Assembly: GCA_036925085.1 (NCBI GenBank) | Contig: JAUPFP010000011.1 | Span: forward strand, 372,001-436,000 | Direction of reading: 5' to 3' | Source: Brachycybe producta | Taxonomy: Eukaryota; Arthropoda; Diplopoda; Playtdesmida; Andrognathidae | Length of the DNA stretch: 64,000 nt | In this document: positions 11,901 through 21,300 of the stretch, piece after piece | Layout of the letters: each line of letters opens with the position of its first letter | How positions within the stretch are numbered: position 1 is the first letter of the stretch | Translations under genes and position numbers: made by a program | The notes under the pieces: model-generated | Told to the model about the DNA's origin: nothing | What the model saw: only the letters and a program-made list of their open reading frames with translations | Databases searched by the model: none

Positions 11901-12245
11901 CCACCACGATTTGAAGGATTTCCACACGATGAAGTTCACATGGTGAATCCAACACTATTTTCACCAAAAGCGAAGTAAACGTTTGATACAGTCAAAGTTT
12001 TAATGAGCTCTTGTAATTTCTCCAATTAACATCATGTTATTTAGTTTTATGAGTGACAGCAATGGTCAAATGGTTGAGACTACATTCGTTTTTACAAATC
12101 AAATGGTTGGAAGTCCATCTTCTGCTGTTAATTCTGGCCCTCCTGAATACCAGAACGACTTGATGGTTTGTAACTGTTTTGAAACTGTTTGAGCATAATT
12201 CACACTTAAAACTTGATATTTTAATTTTCTTTATAATAGAAATGA
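22..12245 (+). CDS. Dscam: Dscam-family receptor, gene A (5' partial)
   Basis: Single-pass immunoglobulin-superfamily adhesion receptor of the Dscam type, expected at the cell surface of neurons and possibly hemocytes, where Dscam proteins bind copies of themselves. The domain order read from the exons is Ig1-Ig6, five tandem Ig7-type exons, Ig8, Ig9, FNIII 1-4, Ig10, FNIII 5-6, membrane helix and a short cytoplasmic tail; Ig10 between FNIII 4 and 5 is the hallmark of Dscam. The signal-peptide exon lies left of the window, so the first visible exon is Ig1, opening after the acceptor tttcag. Thirty-seven coding exons are visible and all join in frame. No stop or frameshift was found. A closely resembles B in intron structure (long FNIII 4 intron, similar Ig7-Ig8 intron). 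The last coding exon is only aaa tga at 12240-12245. Family assignment is secure; which paralogue this is called elsewhere is unknown. Confidence 0.93.
1209..1504. mobile_element. hAT-type MITE in the Ig3 intron of gene A
   Basis: About 296 nt bounded by CAGGGTTGATTGATTT on the left and, reversed, CAGGGTGGATAATAA on the right. The 8-bp flanks ATGAGAAG and ATTAAAAG agree at six of eight positions, as expected of an old hAT target duplication. The left end contains a perfect 24-bp palindrome (1219-1242). There is no coding capacity, so it is a non-autonomous element. It is absent from the matching introns of B, C and D. Confidence 0.6.
3717..5327 (+). CDS. Dscam: Gene A Ig7 exon array (five alternative Ig7 exons)
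   Basis: Five exons, each encoding one whole Ig domain: 3717-4004, 4042-4332, 4379-4666, 4700-4993 and 5037-5327 (288, 291, 288, 294 and 291 nt). All start and end in phase 1, and each begins V(A/P/G)PK followed by a PF motif. The gaps are 37, 46, 33 and 43 nt, shorter than any other intron seen in these genes. Drosophila exon 9 also encodes Ig7 and is spliced mutually exclusively; mutually exclusive duplicated Ig7 exons are known from Strigamia Dscam genes. I infer one exon is chosen per mRNA. Exon n is most like exon n of the other three genes, so the array is older than the gene duplications. Confidence 0.9.
5585..6377 (+). CDS. Dscam: Gene A exons for Ig8-Ig9
   Basis: Exons are 5585-5704 and 5778-5954 (Ig8), then 6021-6165 and 6229-6377 (Ig9). 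Ig8 shows LHCGVRGFPQP and YYCEASNG; Ig9 shows LQCLVRGD and YKCVAEN. The Ig9 join is phase 2 (AG|A, Arg). The following intron, 6378-7443, is enlarged by transposon sequence. Confidence 0.88.
6508..7221. mobile_element. hAT-type element(s) in the Ig9-FNIII 1 intron of gene A
   Basis: Left-type ends occur twice, at 6508 (CAGTGACTCCCAAACTTTTG) and at 6661 (CAGTGTTTCCCAAATGG). The right end, near 7221, reads CAGTGTTCCACAAAGG in reverse. The motif cggcacac, typical of hAT-derived MITEs, recurs near both sides. This looks like a truncated older copy with a second one beside or inside it. I could not match an 8-bp target duplication, so the outer limits are approximate. No coding capacity. Confidence 0.6.
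7444..9503 (+). CDS. Dscam: Gene A exons for FNIII 1-4
   Basis: Exons are 7444-7575 and 7637-7804 (FN1), 7886-7956 and 8018-8261 (FN2), 8322-8468 and 8561-8716 (FN3), 8777-8913 and 9347-9503 (FN4). Fibronectin type III hallmarks are visible: the core Trp of strand B, the E-F loop Leu, and Tyr in strand F (YMFRVFSEN, YSIVVLAYN, YSVQVQAS). The FN2 and FN4 internal joins are phase 0. The FN3 donor that keeps frame is gtgggt at 8469; a stronger-looking gtaagg 4 nt later would shift the frame. The FN4 intron is 433 nt here, against about 61-65 nt in C and D. Confidence 0.88.
9572..11198 (+). CDS. Dscam: Gene A exons for Ig10, FNIII 5 and FNIII 6
   Basis: Exons are 9572-9686 and 9751-9905 (Ig10), 9976-10074 and 10657-10842 (FN5), and 10905-11198 (FN6). 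Ig10 carries LCVAVGLPHP and YTCLVEND. FN5 ends in NVFTNGS. FN6 is a single exon, as usual for Dscam, and its protein is almost identical in all four genes. The 582-nt FN5 intron (10075-10656) shows only AT-rich sequence with a T-rich stretch. Confidence 0.88.
11316..12245 (+). CDS. Dscam: Gene A membrane helix and cytoplasmic tail exons
   Basis: Exons are 11316-11495 (membrane), 11552-11665, 11735-11821, 11887-11974, 12045-12165 and 12240-12245. The membrane helix is the run FYLIVPIICTAVILLAILGV followed by Lys residues. The tail is about 140 residues, far shorter than canonical Dscam tails. It carries TPYATL, resembling an ITIM/ITSM tyrosine motif, and the proline run PPLPPPR, resembling an SH3 ligand. 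Exon 11887-11974 ends gcgaa|gtaaac, so retention of that intron gives an immediate TAA and a shorter tail. Confidence 0.88.
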
Positions 12246-12988
12246 AGTAAAATAATTTCTGACAAGATTCCACAGTAGTTCTCTCTGAATGTGGTACATG
12301 TGAGTTTTTATGTATTATTATTCATTTTCTGAATGTTATTTTTTATAAATTACAGGACTTTCTCATAATAGACTGATTATCTCTTTATAATTAATTTCCA
12401 GTTGTCTTTATTGTATTTCTTTTTTAATGTTATGTAGCTAATCAGTTTTCATCTAAAATCTGATAAAAATAATAGCTTAATGTGTATTTTTATTGCAGTT
12501 ACTATTTAATGTGCAGCATTTTGTGAACTATTAAATTTTTTCTAAATGTGGCATCAAATTACTCGATTTGTTAATTTATTTTGTGACATAACCGTGTGGG
12601 GAGAGTTTGCTATCTTCAGTATGGCGTGTATGTCACAGAGTTTTTATTCACCTCGCACTCACTCACTCATTGTAACTGTCTCCGGAGTCGAGGATAACAC
12701 GGTTAGCTCCTGTGACCGGTACTCCACGATCAGTTTCTTTAGAAACGTTGTTTTAGACTAATTTCAGTTGTAGCTTTGGGCATTCAAAGACTTTCAAAGA
12801 ATTAATGGCTAGGACTGATGCATATTTTTGGTCTTTTATTCCTAATGGAATTCTCTTCCTGTGAATAGTTTTTTGTTAGGACGATTTCAATTTCGTGATG
12901 ATGTCTTATTTTTAAATAATGACAATCACTCATGATTGGGAGCAATCCCCCTGCCACATGGCTTTCAAGCTGATTGCAGGTGTATCTA

Positions 12989-13014
12989 ATTGAATTGAAT
13001 TGAATTGAATTGAA
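12989..13014. repeat. (GAATT)n pentamer tract
   Basis: Five tandem copies of the 5-bp unit. It follows a GC-richer stretch (about 12935-12980). Such pentamer tails can mark the 3' end of non-LTR retroelements or SINEs, but no other retroelement feature was recognised here. Confidence 0.7.
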
Positions 13015-13327
13015 AGGCTATGGGTTACCATGGCTAGATTATTTCTCGGTGTCTGTAATGGCATAGATCTACAATATTGAAGAATGGCGATCTAAAAATA
13101 GCTTGATTAATTAACTTTTAGAACTGAAAATACTTTGCTGGAACTCAACTTTACTTATACGTGTATCAAGAATACAAAGACTAATCACATGAAGAATATT
13201 TTAGAATACACACATTTTTCAACAAAACATAAATTCAGGTTGAGCTTTGTCGAGATTTTACATGGTTGGATAAAACCCAGAATAAAACAACTCTTTCCAC
13301 TGCTTATATAATCTTTTGGTAGCCAGA

Positions 13328-13354
13328 AAAAACGAAGGGCCAACCTTCGTTTTT
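13328..13354. repeat. Hairpin, 11-bp arms
   Basis: Inverted repeat AAAACGAAGG / CCTTCGTTTT, extended by one more A/T pair, with a 5-nt loop. The right arm runs into a T tract. It lies 27 nt left of the perfect palindrome at 13381. Confidence 0.7.
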
Positions 13355-13380
13355 CACGCCAAAATTGATGCACCAGCCAA

Positions 13381-13410
13381 TAGTGTGCCTCTCATCTGAG
13401 AGGCACACTA
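13381..13410. repeat. Near-palindrome, 14-bp perfect arms
   Basis: TAGTGTGCCTCTCA, then a 2-nt loop, then its exact reverse complement. No transposon end was recognised around it. Confidence 0.85.
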
Positions 13411-13923
13411 AAGACCAGCCTGGGCCACCAGCAGGACAATACAGGAAGTGGAAGCATTGGAAGGATACATAATTTACATTATGACGACTAAAAATCAGGA
13501 TAACTAAATTACATGACAAACAAAAAGGGCGGAAGACGACACATGAAATCATGAATACACTCAATCATTGTCACAATTGATATTTTTTTGTTAAATGCCA
13601 TCAATATTTAATTTTATCGCAATCGATAACACAAAGGAACCCAATAGCAACACAACCAAACATCTTTTTGAGAATCATATGCATTTTTCAAAAACTTAAG
13701 TGATGCTTAGTAGCTCATGTGTAATTTTTCGTGGAACCTCCCATTATAGGACAAGGTGCTAACCAAGATAAATAAATAGTTGGTGTTAACCACTATACCC
13801 ATGCAGTAGGCGTTGAAAACAACTTTACAAGAAAAACATTGAAAGTGTTTGAAGAATTAGAAGAAATTATTATAATGTGAAAAAGTTGATCAGCTTTTAA
13901 CTTTTAAACAAGTAACTTTTTAA

Positions 13924-13959
13924 GGCAATTTAAAATTCTCATGAGAATTTTAAATTGCC
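13924..13959. repeat. Perfect 36-bp palindrome
   Basis: GGCAATTTAAAATTCTCA followed directly, without spacer, by its exact reverse complement. It is AT-rich except for the GGC/GCC ends and lies about 350 bp left of the conserved upstream block of gene B. Confidence 0.88.
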
Positions 13960-14278
13960 ATAATTTTTTGTAGAAAGTTAGCAATATTGATTATTAATTT
14001 AGTTTCATACATGTAGTTTATGTAGTAACTAATGTTGCTTCTAAAATGTAAAATAAACTATAGGTTCTATTCTATTATTTTTTCATTTGAATATTTTACT
14101 ATGGCTACTTATAAAATGTCTGAAATCATTTTTGAGATGAAGTCGTTTTTGCATTTGCAGTTTGACTAGCTTGAAAGTATATCAGTAGACAAAATAATTA
14201 ATTTATTTTTGCAGTCTTTTGTAACTCGTAGTCGGATCATTTAAGTGATTGGATTGTAACCGAAATTTTATAACTAGT

Positions 14279-14390
14279 CAATATTATGAAAACTGGATAA
14301 TGGGTGGGAAGAGTAGAAATTGACTTAAGCAGCATACAGCAGACGATCCGTTTTTTGGGTTAGTCCACACTATCCCTAAATGTGGGGATA
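14279..14390 (+). promoter_or_regulatory. Conserved upstream block of gene B
   Basis: This stretch is shared, with few differences, at the same distance (about 190-300 nt) upstream of the start codons of B, C and D. It includes the motifs tattatgaaaact, gcagacgatcc and tagtccacactat, the last followed by a CCACA/TGTGG inverted repeat. Conservation between paralogous spacers, plus position, suggests a promoter or 5' UTR. The second copy of B exon 1 (18956) lacks it. Downstream, tttctgcag at about 14545 may be an initiator or a 3' splice site. Confidence 0.5.
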
Positions 14391-14572
14391 ACAAAAACGG
14401 GCTTTATTTCCATTGTCAATCTCAGTTTCTTGAGTTTTGTGAAGTCTGTCAAATTCTGTCTTATTGTGTTCCTTTTAACTGTACCCCATCTCTTTCTCAT
14501 TGCAGTTATTTTCAAAAAATAATAATAAAATTATAATTTCTGCAGTGCTTAATTTAATCTGCACCTGTCAGA

Positions 14573-17500
14573 ATGATTTTAGTGCCTCTTATATTAGGTT
14601 TGGCCCTTTGTGTCATCACAAAAGGTGAAAAAGTGTCACATACTAGTATTATACATAGTGGCATAATTAATTTTAAATGTGTTTCAGGTGTTGAAGTTCA
14701 ATCTGGACCTAAGTTTGTCAAGGAGCCACCTACTAAGGTTGAGTTTGCAAACACCAAAGGAGCTCAAGTGGATTGTTCGGCCTCTGGAAATCCGTTGCCC
14801 ACCGTTAACTGGACACTCATCGATGGAAGCGAAGTGGTCGATGTCCGTGGTTTGCGTGAGGTCACCAAGACTGGAAGTCTCGTGTTTCGTTCTTTCAGAG
14901 CTGAGAACTACCGTCCTGACGTTCATTCTGCCGTTTATCGTTGTGTTGCTTCTAACGTTGCCGGTGTAATTCACAGCAGAGACGTCAATGTGCACGGTGG
15001 TAAGTTGCACCTTTATTTTTTTTCTTTAGCTTTTAATTACAATGCATGGAATGAAAGTTGTTCTTCAGAGTCATGAAGTATTAGTCTACGACTCCTATGC
15101 CATCGACGGTAACACCGCCGTTTTCAAATGCCACATTCCGACCGTTCTCAAGGATTACGTGACAGTCATGGCGTGGATCAAAAACGACAATTTGCTAATT
15201 CGTCCATCTTTTGAAGAAGGTTTGTGTATTCATATAGGAACATTGCAATTCATACTTTGTATTCATGATTATGATTGTAGTTTTGAATGGGAAATTTGCC
15301 GTCATGCCGTCTGGAGAATTACACATTCGTAACGTCACTCTAGGAGAATCCGGATCAAGATACAAATGCAAAACGGCCCATCGCTTAACCGGAGAGACTC
15401 AGATTAGTTCAGCCGATGGACAACTGTATGTAACTGGTCGGTCATGAAAATTTATAACTTTTTCATAAATTTGTATCTTAACTAACACTGTTTGATGTGC
15501 ATTTGCAGAATCCCGTGGTTTAATTGCACCAAAGATAAGTGAAAGTGATGATTCAGTTTCCTTCGCTATTGGACAGACTGTTGTTCTTGCATGTGCATCG
15601 CAAGGGAGCCCTTTACCTACAATTAAGTTAGTTAATTTTTTATTAGTGTATCTACAGAGTGTTCCAAAAATGCATACACACTTTGGTTGTTAATAATTGC
15701 CATATTTATTTTCTTAAATTTAATTTTATAATTAAGAGTAAATGTTACAATAAAGATTAGATATAAAAGCGTTACATGTTTTATGTTTAAATGATGCATT
15801 ATCTCAGGTGTTCAAAATGTCAACCATTCTAGTCATGACACTGCTGACATTGGTGAAAAATGGATTTGCAAACATTAATTAATGTATCTTTTGTATTTTT
15901 GCAACAAATCTCGGCAATTTGTTGTCATAATTGTATTAGATAGCAAGAAATCAAAGAAATAGTCAGAAAAATACACTAAATACGTTAATGGATGTTTGGA
16001 GATCGTTTTTTTTTTACTGAAGTTGTCAATGCTTTGATGACAATAGAGGACATTTAAACGGGTGTTTTTTAAACGTTTCCCAAGGCGGTCTACTAGAAAA
16101 GTAGTCGATGCACATGTGGAACACCCACCTTAAAAGGTCTCACTGGTGCAAGTAGGCTTGAGCCAGTAGTGGGGTACACTCAGTTCGCCTCATATTACAC
16201 ACATCATCACATATCAGGGTTATTGTTGACTTAGTGGACTATAATTTTTTTTTGTACCTTCTGTTCTGACAGTTGGAGTGTAAAAATATTTTTTTCTCTA
16301 TGGTCTCGTCCGCGCACCACCAGGCACACCATTGGGGACCACTGGTGTTTTCCGGACTGCAGTTTGAGAAACACTAATTTAAACGTAAAACATGGAATAC
16401 TTTTATAACTAATTTGTATTGTAACATTTATTATTAGATATTAACAACCACAAGCGTATATGGGGACATGCGTAGACTCACTGTAGAAAGGTTTGACTTA
16501 TGTTCTGGTTTAAGTTTAACTTTATTTGAATTTTTTTGAATATGAGATAATGAGGGAAAGTTCACCATATAAGTTAAATGTGCAAATGAAAGTGAATATC
16601 ATAGTAGAATTTTAGTTAGTCTGTTTGTTTAGAAGCAACATTATGCTTAAATTGAGTATTTTAGAAATTATAGATGTAAATGAATCATGTCAAGGGATTC
16701 TCATGTTAACAACTTAAAAAATATTATTTTAATGACAATATCAAATACTCGATTGTGGTTTTTAACTTCAAATTGGGCCCAAAAATAGAAATTGTCCCGA
16801 AACTAATAATTTGTTCTTGCCATAAATGGCATAAATCGTTCATTTTTATAGATGTGAATGTGAAAATTTACTTACATGATTAAGTTAGTATTCTAGTTTC
16901 TGAAACACACATTAAGTTTTTTAAAATTGTGTTCAACCTGCAGAGTGTCTAGAGTTCCACTGAAATTTTCGTTATTTTAAAGAATTATAATTATGTTTCA
17001 TCATATAATCCATGGAATTTTTCGTAGGTGGTACAAAAGGGGTTCTGATAATGATATGATTGAAGTTACTTTTGATGATCGGATTGTGAAGACTGAAAGT
17101 GCGATAGCCATCAAAACCAGCATTACTTCAGACGAAGGAACTTACACGTGTGAAGCGATGAGTGATTTAGGAAAGGAAGTCTTAGAAATGATCTTGATTG
17201 TTACTGGTAAATATCGTTATTTTTGTGGCAGTATTATACGTTATGTAATTAGTTTCGATGTTTGTAAAAAAATAGAACCATTGTCAGTGAATATTGCACC
17301 TTCCGTTTGGAGCTCTAAACTCAACGAGAGAGTTGTTTTCGAATGCACTACATCTGGAAAGATCTCTTCTTTGAGTTGGTTACACAATGGAGTTTTAATC
17401 AAGGATGTTTCTAGCAATAGTCTTGTTATTGAAAGTGTTACGTTGTCCGATCGTGGAATGTATCAGTGTTTTGTAAAAAACGAATCTGATTATGTGATGC

Positions 17501-18307
17501 AGTCTACTTCCGAACTCATGCTTTCAGGTTAGGTGTCAGCATTTGCGTTCCTTATTATTCATTGTATTGTATATCTGCCATTGTTTGTTTTAGAAATTTC
17601 TCCCCAAATTATTGAGGTGTTCGACGAGGTTGCTGTTCAACCGGGCAATTCGGTTACTCTCAAGTGTGCAGCAACTGGAATTCCACTTCCAAACGTTTTG
17701 TGGACTATCGATGGGATGCCACTGAATAGTACCTCTAGGGTTCACATTACAGCAACTGTAGATCATGATGGAAAAGCAACTAGTACTTTAAAATTATTGT
17801 CAGCGGTTGTGGAAGATGGTGGTGTCTACAGTTGCATTGCTTCTAGTCTATCTGGCCGTTTGTTCCATTCGGCCCGAGTCAACGTTTATGGTAGTTTATG
17901 CTATTTGGCGCATTCATGAGTTTTATTACTAAATTCGTAGTTTCTATTTAGGTCCTTTGGGAGTTCATGTAGTTCCTGATGTTTTTACAGTTTCTGGTCA
18001 AAGTTTGCTATTGAACTGTCCAATTTATGGCTATCCATTTACAAGTGTTGTTTGGGAAAAAGGTATTTTTGTAAGTGTTGGGGGGTGGGTTCTTTTTTTA
18101 CTCGGACATAATTTTTTTCTGTACTTATTTATATAATGGTTACAGACAACGAACAATTACGTTTAAGCCCTATACTTAGATATTTTCTTAATGGAACTTT
18201 GATTGCCAATGACGTTGATAGAAAAACTGATTCTGGAACATACAAATGTATTGTTGGAGGTGAAAATGGACAGGAGGTGGAAGCTGAAGTGAATGTCATT
18301 ATAATGG
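14573..18307 (+). CDS. Dscam: Gene B, first copy of signal peptide and Ig1-Ig6 exons
   Basis: Exons are 14573-14624 (signal peptide), 14688-14999 (Ig1), 15058-15219 and 15281-15436 (Ig2), 15509-15626 and 17028-17206 (Ig3), 17276-17527 (Ig4), 17594-17890 (Ig5), 17952-18062 and 18146-18307 (Ig6). This copy has the conserved upstream block, so it is the one expected to be transcribed from its own promoter. The ATG is preceded by tgtcaga as in gene C. The 1401-nt Ig3 intron holds a mariner-like element with a hAT element inside it. Confidence 0.88.
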
Positions 18308-21300
18308 GTAATATATACCAGCGCCATTTTAACATCGATTTATGGTTATGTGACAGGGATCTCACCAACATGAAAAACCGAGAGAGACTGACATTTTCAG
18401 AAAATATTAAATTTAGTTAGAAATACAGAAATTTGCATTAAAATGGAAAATACAGACAAAAACGCTTAATTTCCACAAAATACATAAAATTTACAAATCT
18501 TGTTATTTTTTATTTTAACCGTGCAAAAATATACAAAATTATCCTGAAAGAAAACTGAAAATTGGCATTTGGTGGGAACCCTGTGGGAATTAAATAATTA
18601 TAGTTGTTGTTCTATATAAATTCATTTTGCTCTTTTTGTTTATGTATTTATGTACTTATGACATATAAGCTTGGTATTTCAAAAAGGGGACAGCTTTTTT
18701 GGCATTATGAATTTTAAACAAAATTCTTCCAGTTAATTTATTCGTGTTAGATGATCTCTTTCCAACATGTACAAAATTTGAATGGGTAACATATTCAAGT
18801 GGATTTCGTAATAAAATTTAAAAGTCTAAGCTTGTATATTTACTAGTATATACACGATCATATGGTGCTATATTAAAATATTGTATCAATCCTCAAAACT
18901 CATCATAAACATTAAGAGCACGTTGAACTAAAAGGTTTAATCTGCACCTGTCAGAATGATTTTAGTGCCTCTTATATTAGGTTTGGCCCTTTGTGTCATC
19001 ACAAAAGGTGAAAAAGTGTCACATACTAGTATTATACATAGTGGCATAATTAATTTTAAATGTGTTTCAGGTGTTGAAGTTCAATCTGGACCTAAGTTTG
19101 TCAAGGAGCCACCTACTAAGGTTGAGTTTGCAAACACCAAAGGAGCTCAAGTGGATTGTTCGGCCTCTGGAAATCCGTTGCCCACCGTTAACTGGACACT
19201 CATCGATGGAAGCGAAGTGGTCGATGTCCGTGGTTTGCGTGAGGTCACCAAGACTGGAAGTCTCGTGTTTCGTTCTTTCAGAGCTGAGAACTACCGTCCT
19301 GACGTTCATTCTGCCGTTTATCGTTGTGTTGCTTCTAACGTTGCCGGTGTAATTCACAGCAGAGACGTCAATGTGCACGGTGGTAAGTTGCACCTTTATT
19401 TTTTTTCTTTAGCTTTTAATTACAATGCATGGAATGAAAGTTGTTCTTCAGAGTCATGAAGTATTAGTCTACGACTCCTATGCCATCGACGGTAACACCG
19501 CCGTTTTCAAATGCCACATTCCGACCGTTCTCAAGGATTACGTGACAGTCATGGCGTGGATCAAAAACGACAATTTGCTAATTCGTCCATCTTTTGAAGA
19601 AGGTTTGTGTATTCATATAGGAACATTGCAATTCATACTTTGTATTCATGATTATGATTGTAGTTTTGAATGGGAAATTTGCCGTCATGCCGTCTGGAGA
19701 ATTACACATTCGTAACGTCACTCTAGGAGAATCCGGATCAAGATACAAATGCAAAACGGCCCATCGCTTAACCGGAGAGACTCAGATTAGTTCAGCCGAT
19801 GGACAACTGTATGTAACTGGTCGGTCATGAAAATTTATAACTTTTTCATAAATTTGTATCTTAACTAACACTGTTTGATGTGCATTTGCAGAATCCCGTG
19901 GTTTAATTGCACCAAAGATAAGTGAAAGTGATGATTCAGTTTCCTTCGCTATTGGACAGACTGTTGTTCTTGCATGTGCATCGCAAGGGAGCCCTTTACC
20001 TACAATTAAGTTAGTTAATTTTTTATTAGTGTATCTACAGAGTGTTCCAAAAATGCATACACACTTTGGTTGTTAATAATTGCCATATTTATTTTCTTAA
20101 ATTTAATTTTATAATTAAGAGTAAATGTTACAATAAAGATTAGATATAAAAGCGTTACATGTTTTATGTTTAAATGATGCATTATCTCAGGTGTTCAAAA
20201 TGTCAACCATTCTAGTCATGACACTGCTGACATTGGTGAAAAATGGATTTGCAAACATTAATTAATGTATCTTTTGTATTTTTGCAACAAATCTCGGCAA
20301 TTTGTTGTCATAATTGTATTAGATAGCAAGAAATCAAAGAAATAGTCAGAAAAATACACTAAATACGTTAATGGATGTTTGGAGATCGTTTTTTTTTACT
20401 GAAGTTGTCAATGCTTTGATGACAATAGAGGACATTTAAACGGGTGTTTTTTAAACGTTTCCCAAGGCGGTCTACTAGAAAAGTAGTCGATGCACATGTG
20501 GAACACCCACCTTAAAAGGTCTCACTGGTGCAAGTAGGCTTGAGCCAGTAGTGGGGTACACTCAGTTCGCCTCATATTACACACATCATCACATATCAGG
20601 GTTATTGTTGACTTAGTGGACTATAATTTTTTTTTGTACCTTCTGTTCTGACAGTTGGAGTGTAAAAATATTTTTTTCTCTATGGTCTCGTCCGCGCACC
20701 ACCAGGCACACCATTGGGGACCACTGGTGTTTTCCGGACTGCAGTTTGAGAAACACTAATTTAAACGTAAAACATGGAATACTTTTATAACTAATTTGTA
20801 TTGTAACATTTATTATTAGATATTAACAACCACAAGCGTATATGGGGACATGCGTAGACTCACTGTAGAAAGGTTTGACTTATGTTCTGGTTTAAGTTTA
20901 ACTTTATTTGAATTTTTTTGAATATGAGATAATGAGGGAAAGTTCACCATATAAGTTAAATGTGCAAATGAAAGTGAATATCATAGTAGAATTTTAGTTA
21001 GTCTGTTTGTTTAGAAGCAACATTATGCTTAAATTGAGTATTTTAGAAATTATAGATGTAAATGAATCATGTCAAGGGATTCTCATGTTAACAACTTAAA
21101 AAATATTATTTTAATGACAATATCAAATACTCGATTGTGGTTTTTAACTTCAAATTGGGCCCAAAAATAGAAATTGTCCCGAAACTAATAATTTGTTCTT
21201 GCCATAAATGGCATAAATCGTTCATTTTTATAGATGTGAATGTGAAAATTTACTTACATGATTAAGTTAGTATTCTAGTTTCTGAAACACACATTAAGTT

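Larger units (their letters stand above)
12246..14278. other. Spacer between genes A and B
   Basis: It begins with the 3' UTR of A; the likely polyadenylation motif is attaaa at about 12530, matching aataaa at the same place in B and C. The rest is AT-rich with no supportable gene. It holds a GAATT pentamer run (12989-13014) and three hairpin or palindromic sequences (13328-13354, 13381-13410, 13924-13959). These are listed separately. Confidence 0.6.
14553..18935 (+). repeat. 4.38 kb direct repeat, copy 1
   Basis: It starts 20 nt before the gene B start codon (tttaatctgcacctg) and ends in the intron after Ig6 (aactaaaagg). It is followed immediately by copy 2. By eye the copies differ by one base in a T homopolymer (10 T at 16006-16015, 9 T in copy 2); I noticed no substitution in the stretches compared. 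No microhomology is evident at the junction 18935/18936. Confidence 0.93.

Noticed and set aside
12546-12761. 71-codon frame downstream of gene A
   Set aside because: It lies beyond the likely polyadenylation site, has no homologous position in B, C or D and no domain.
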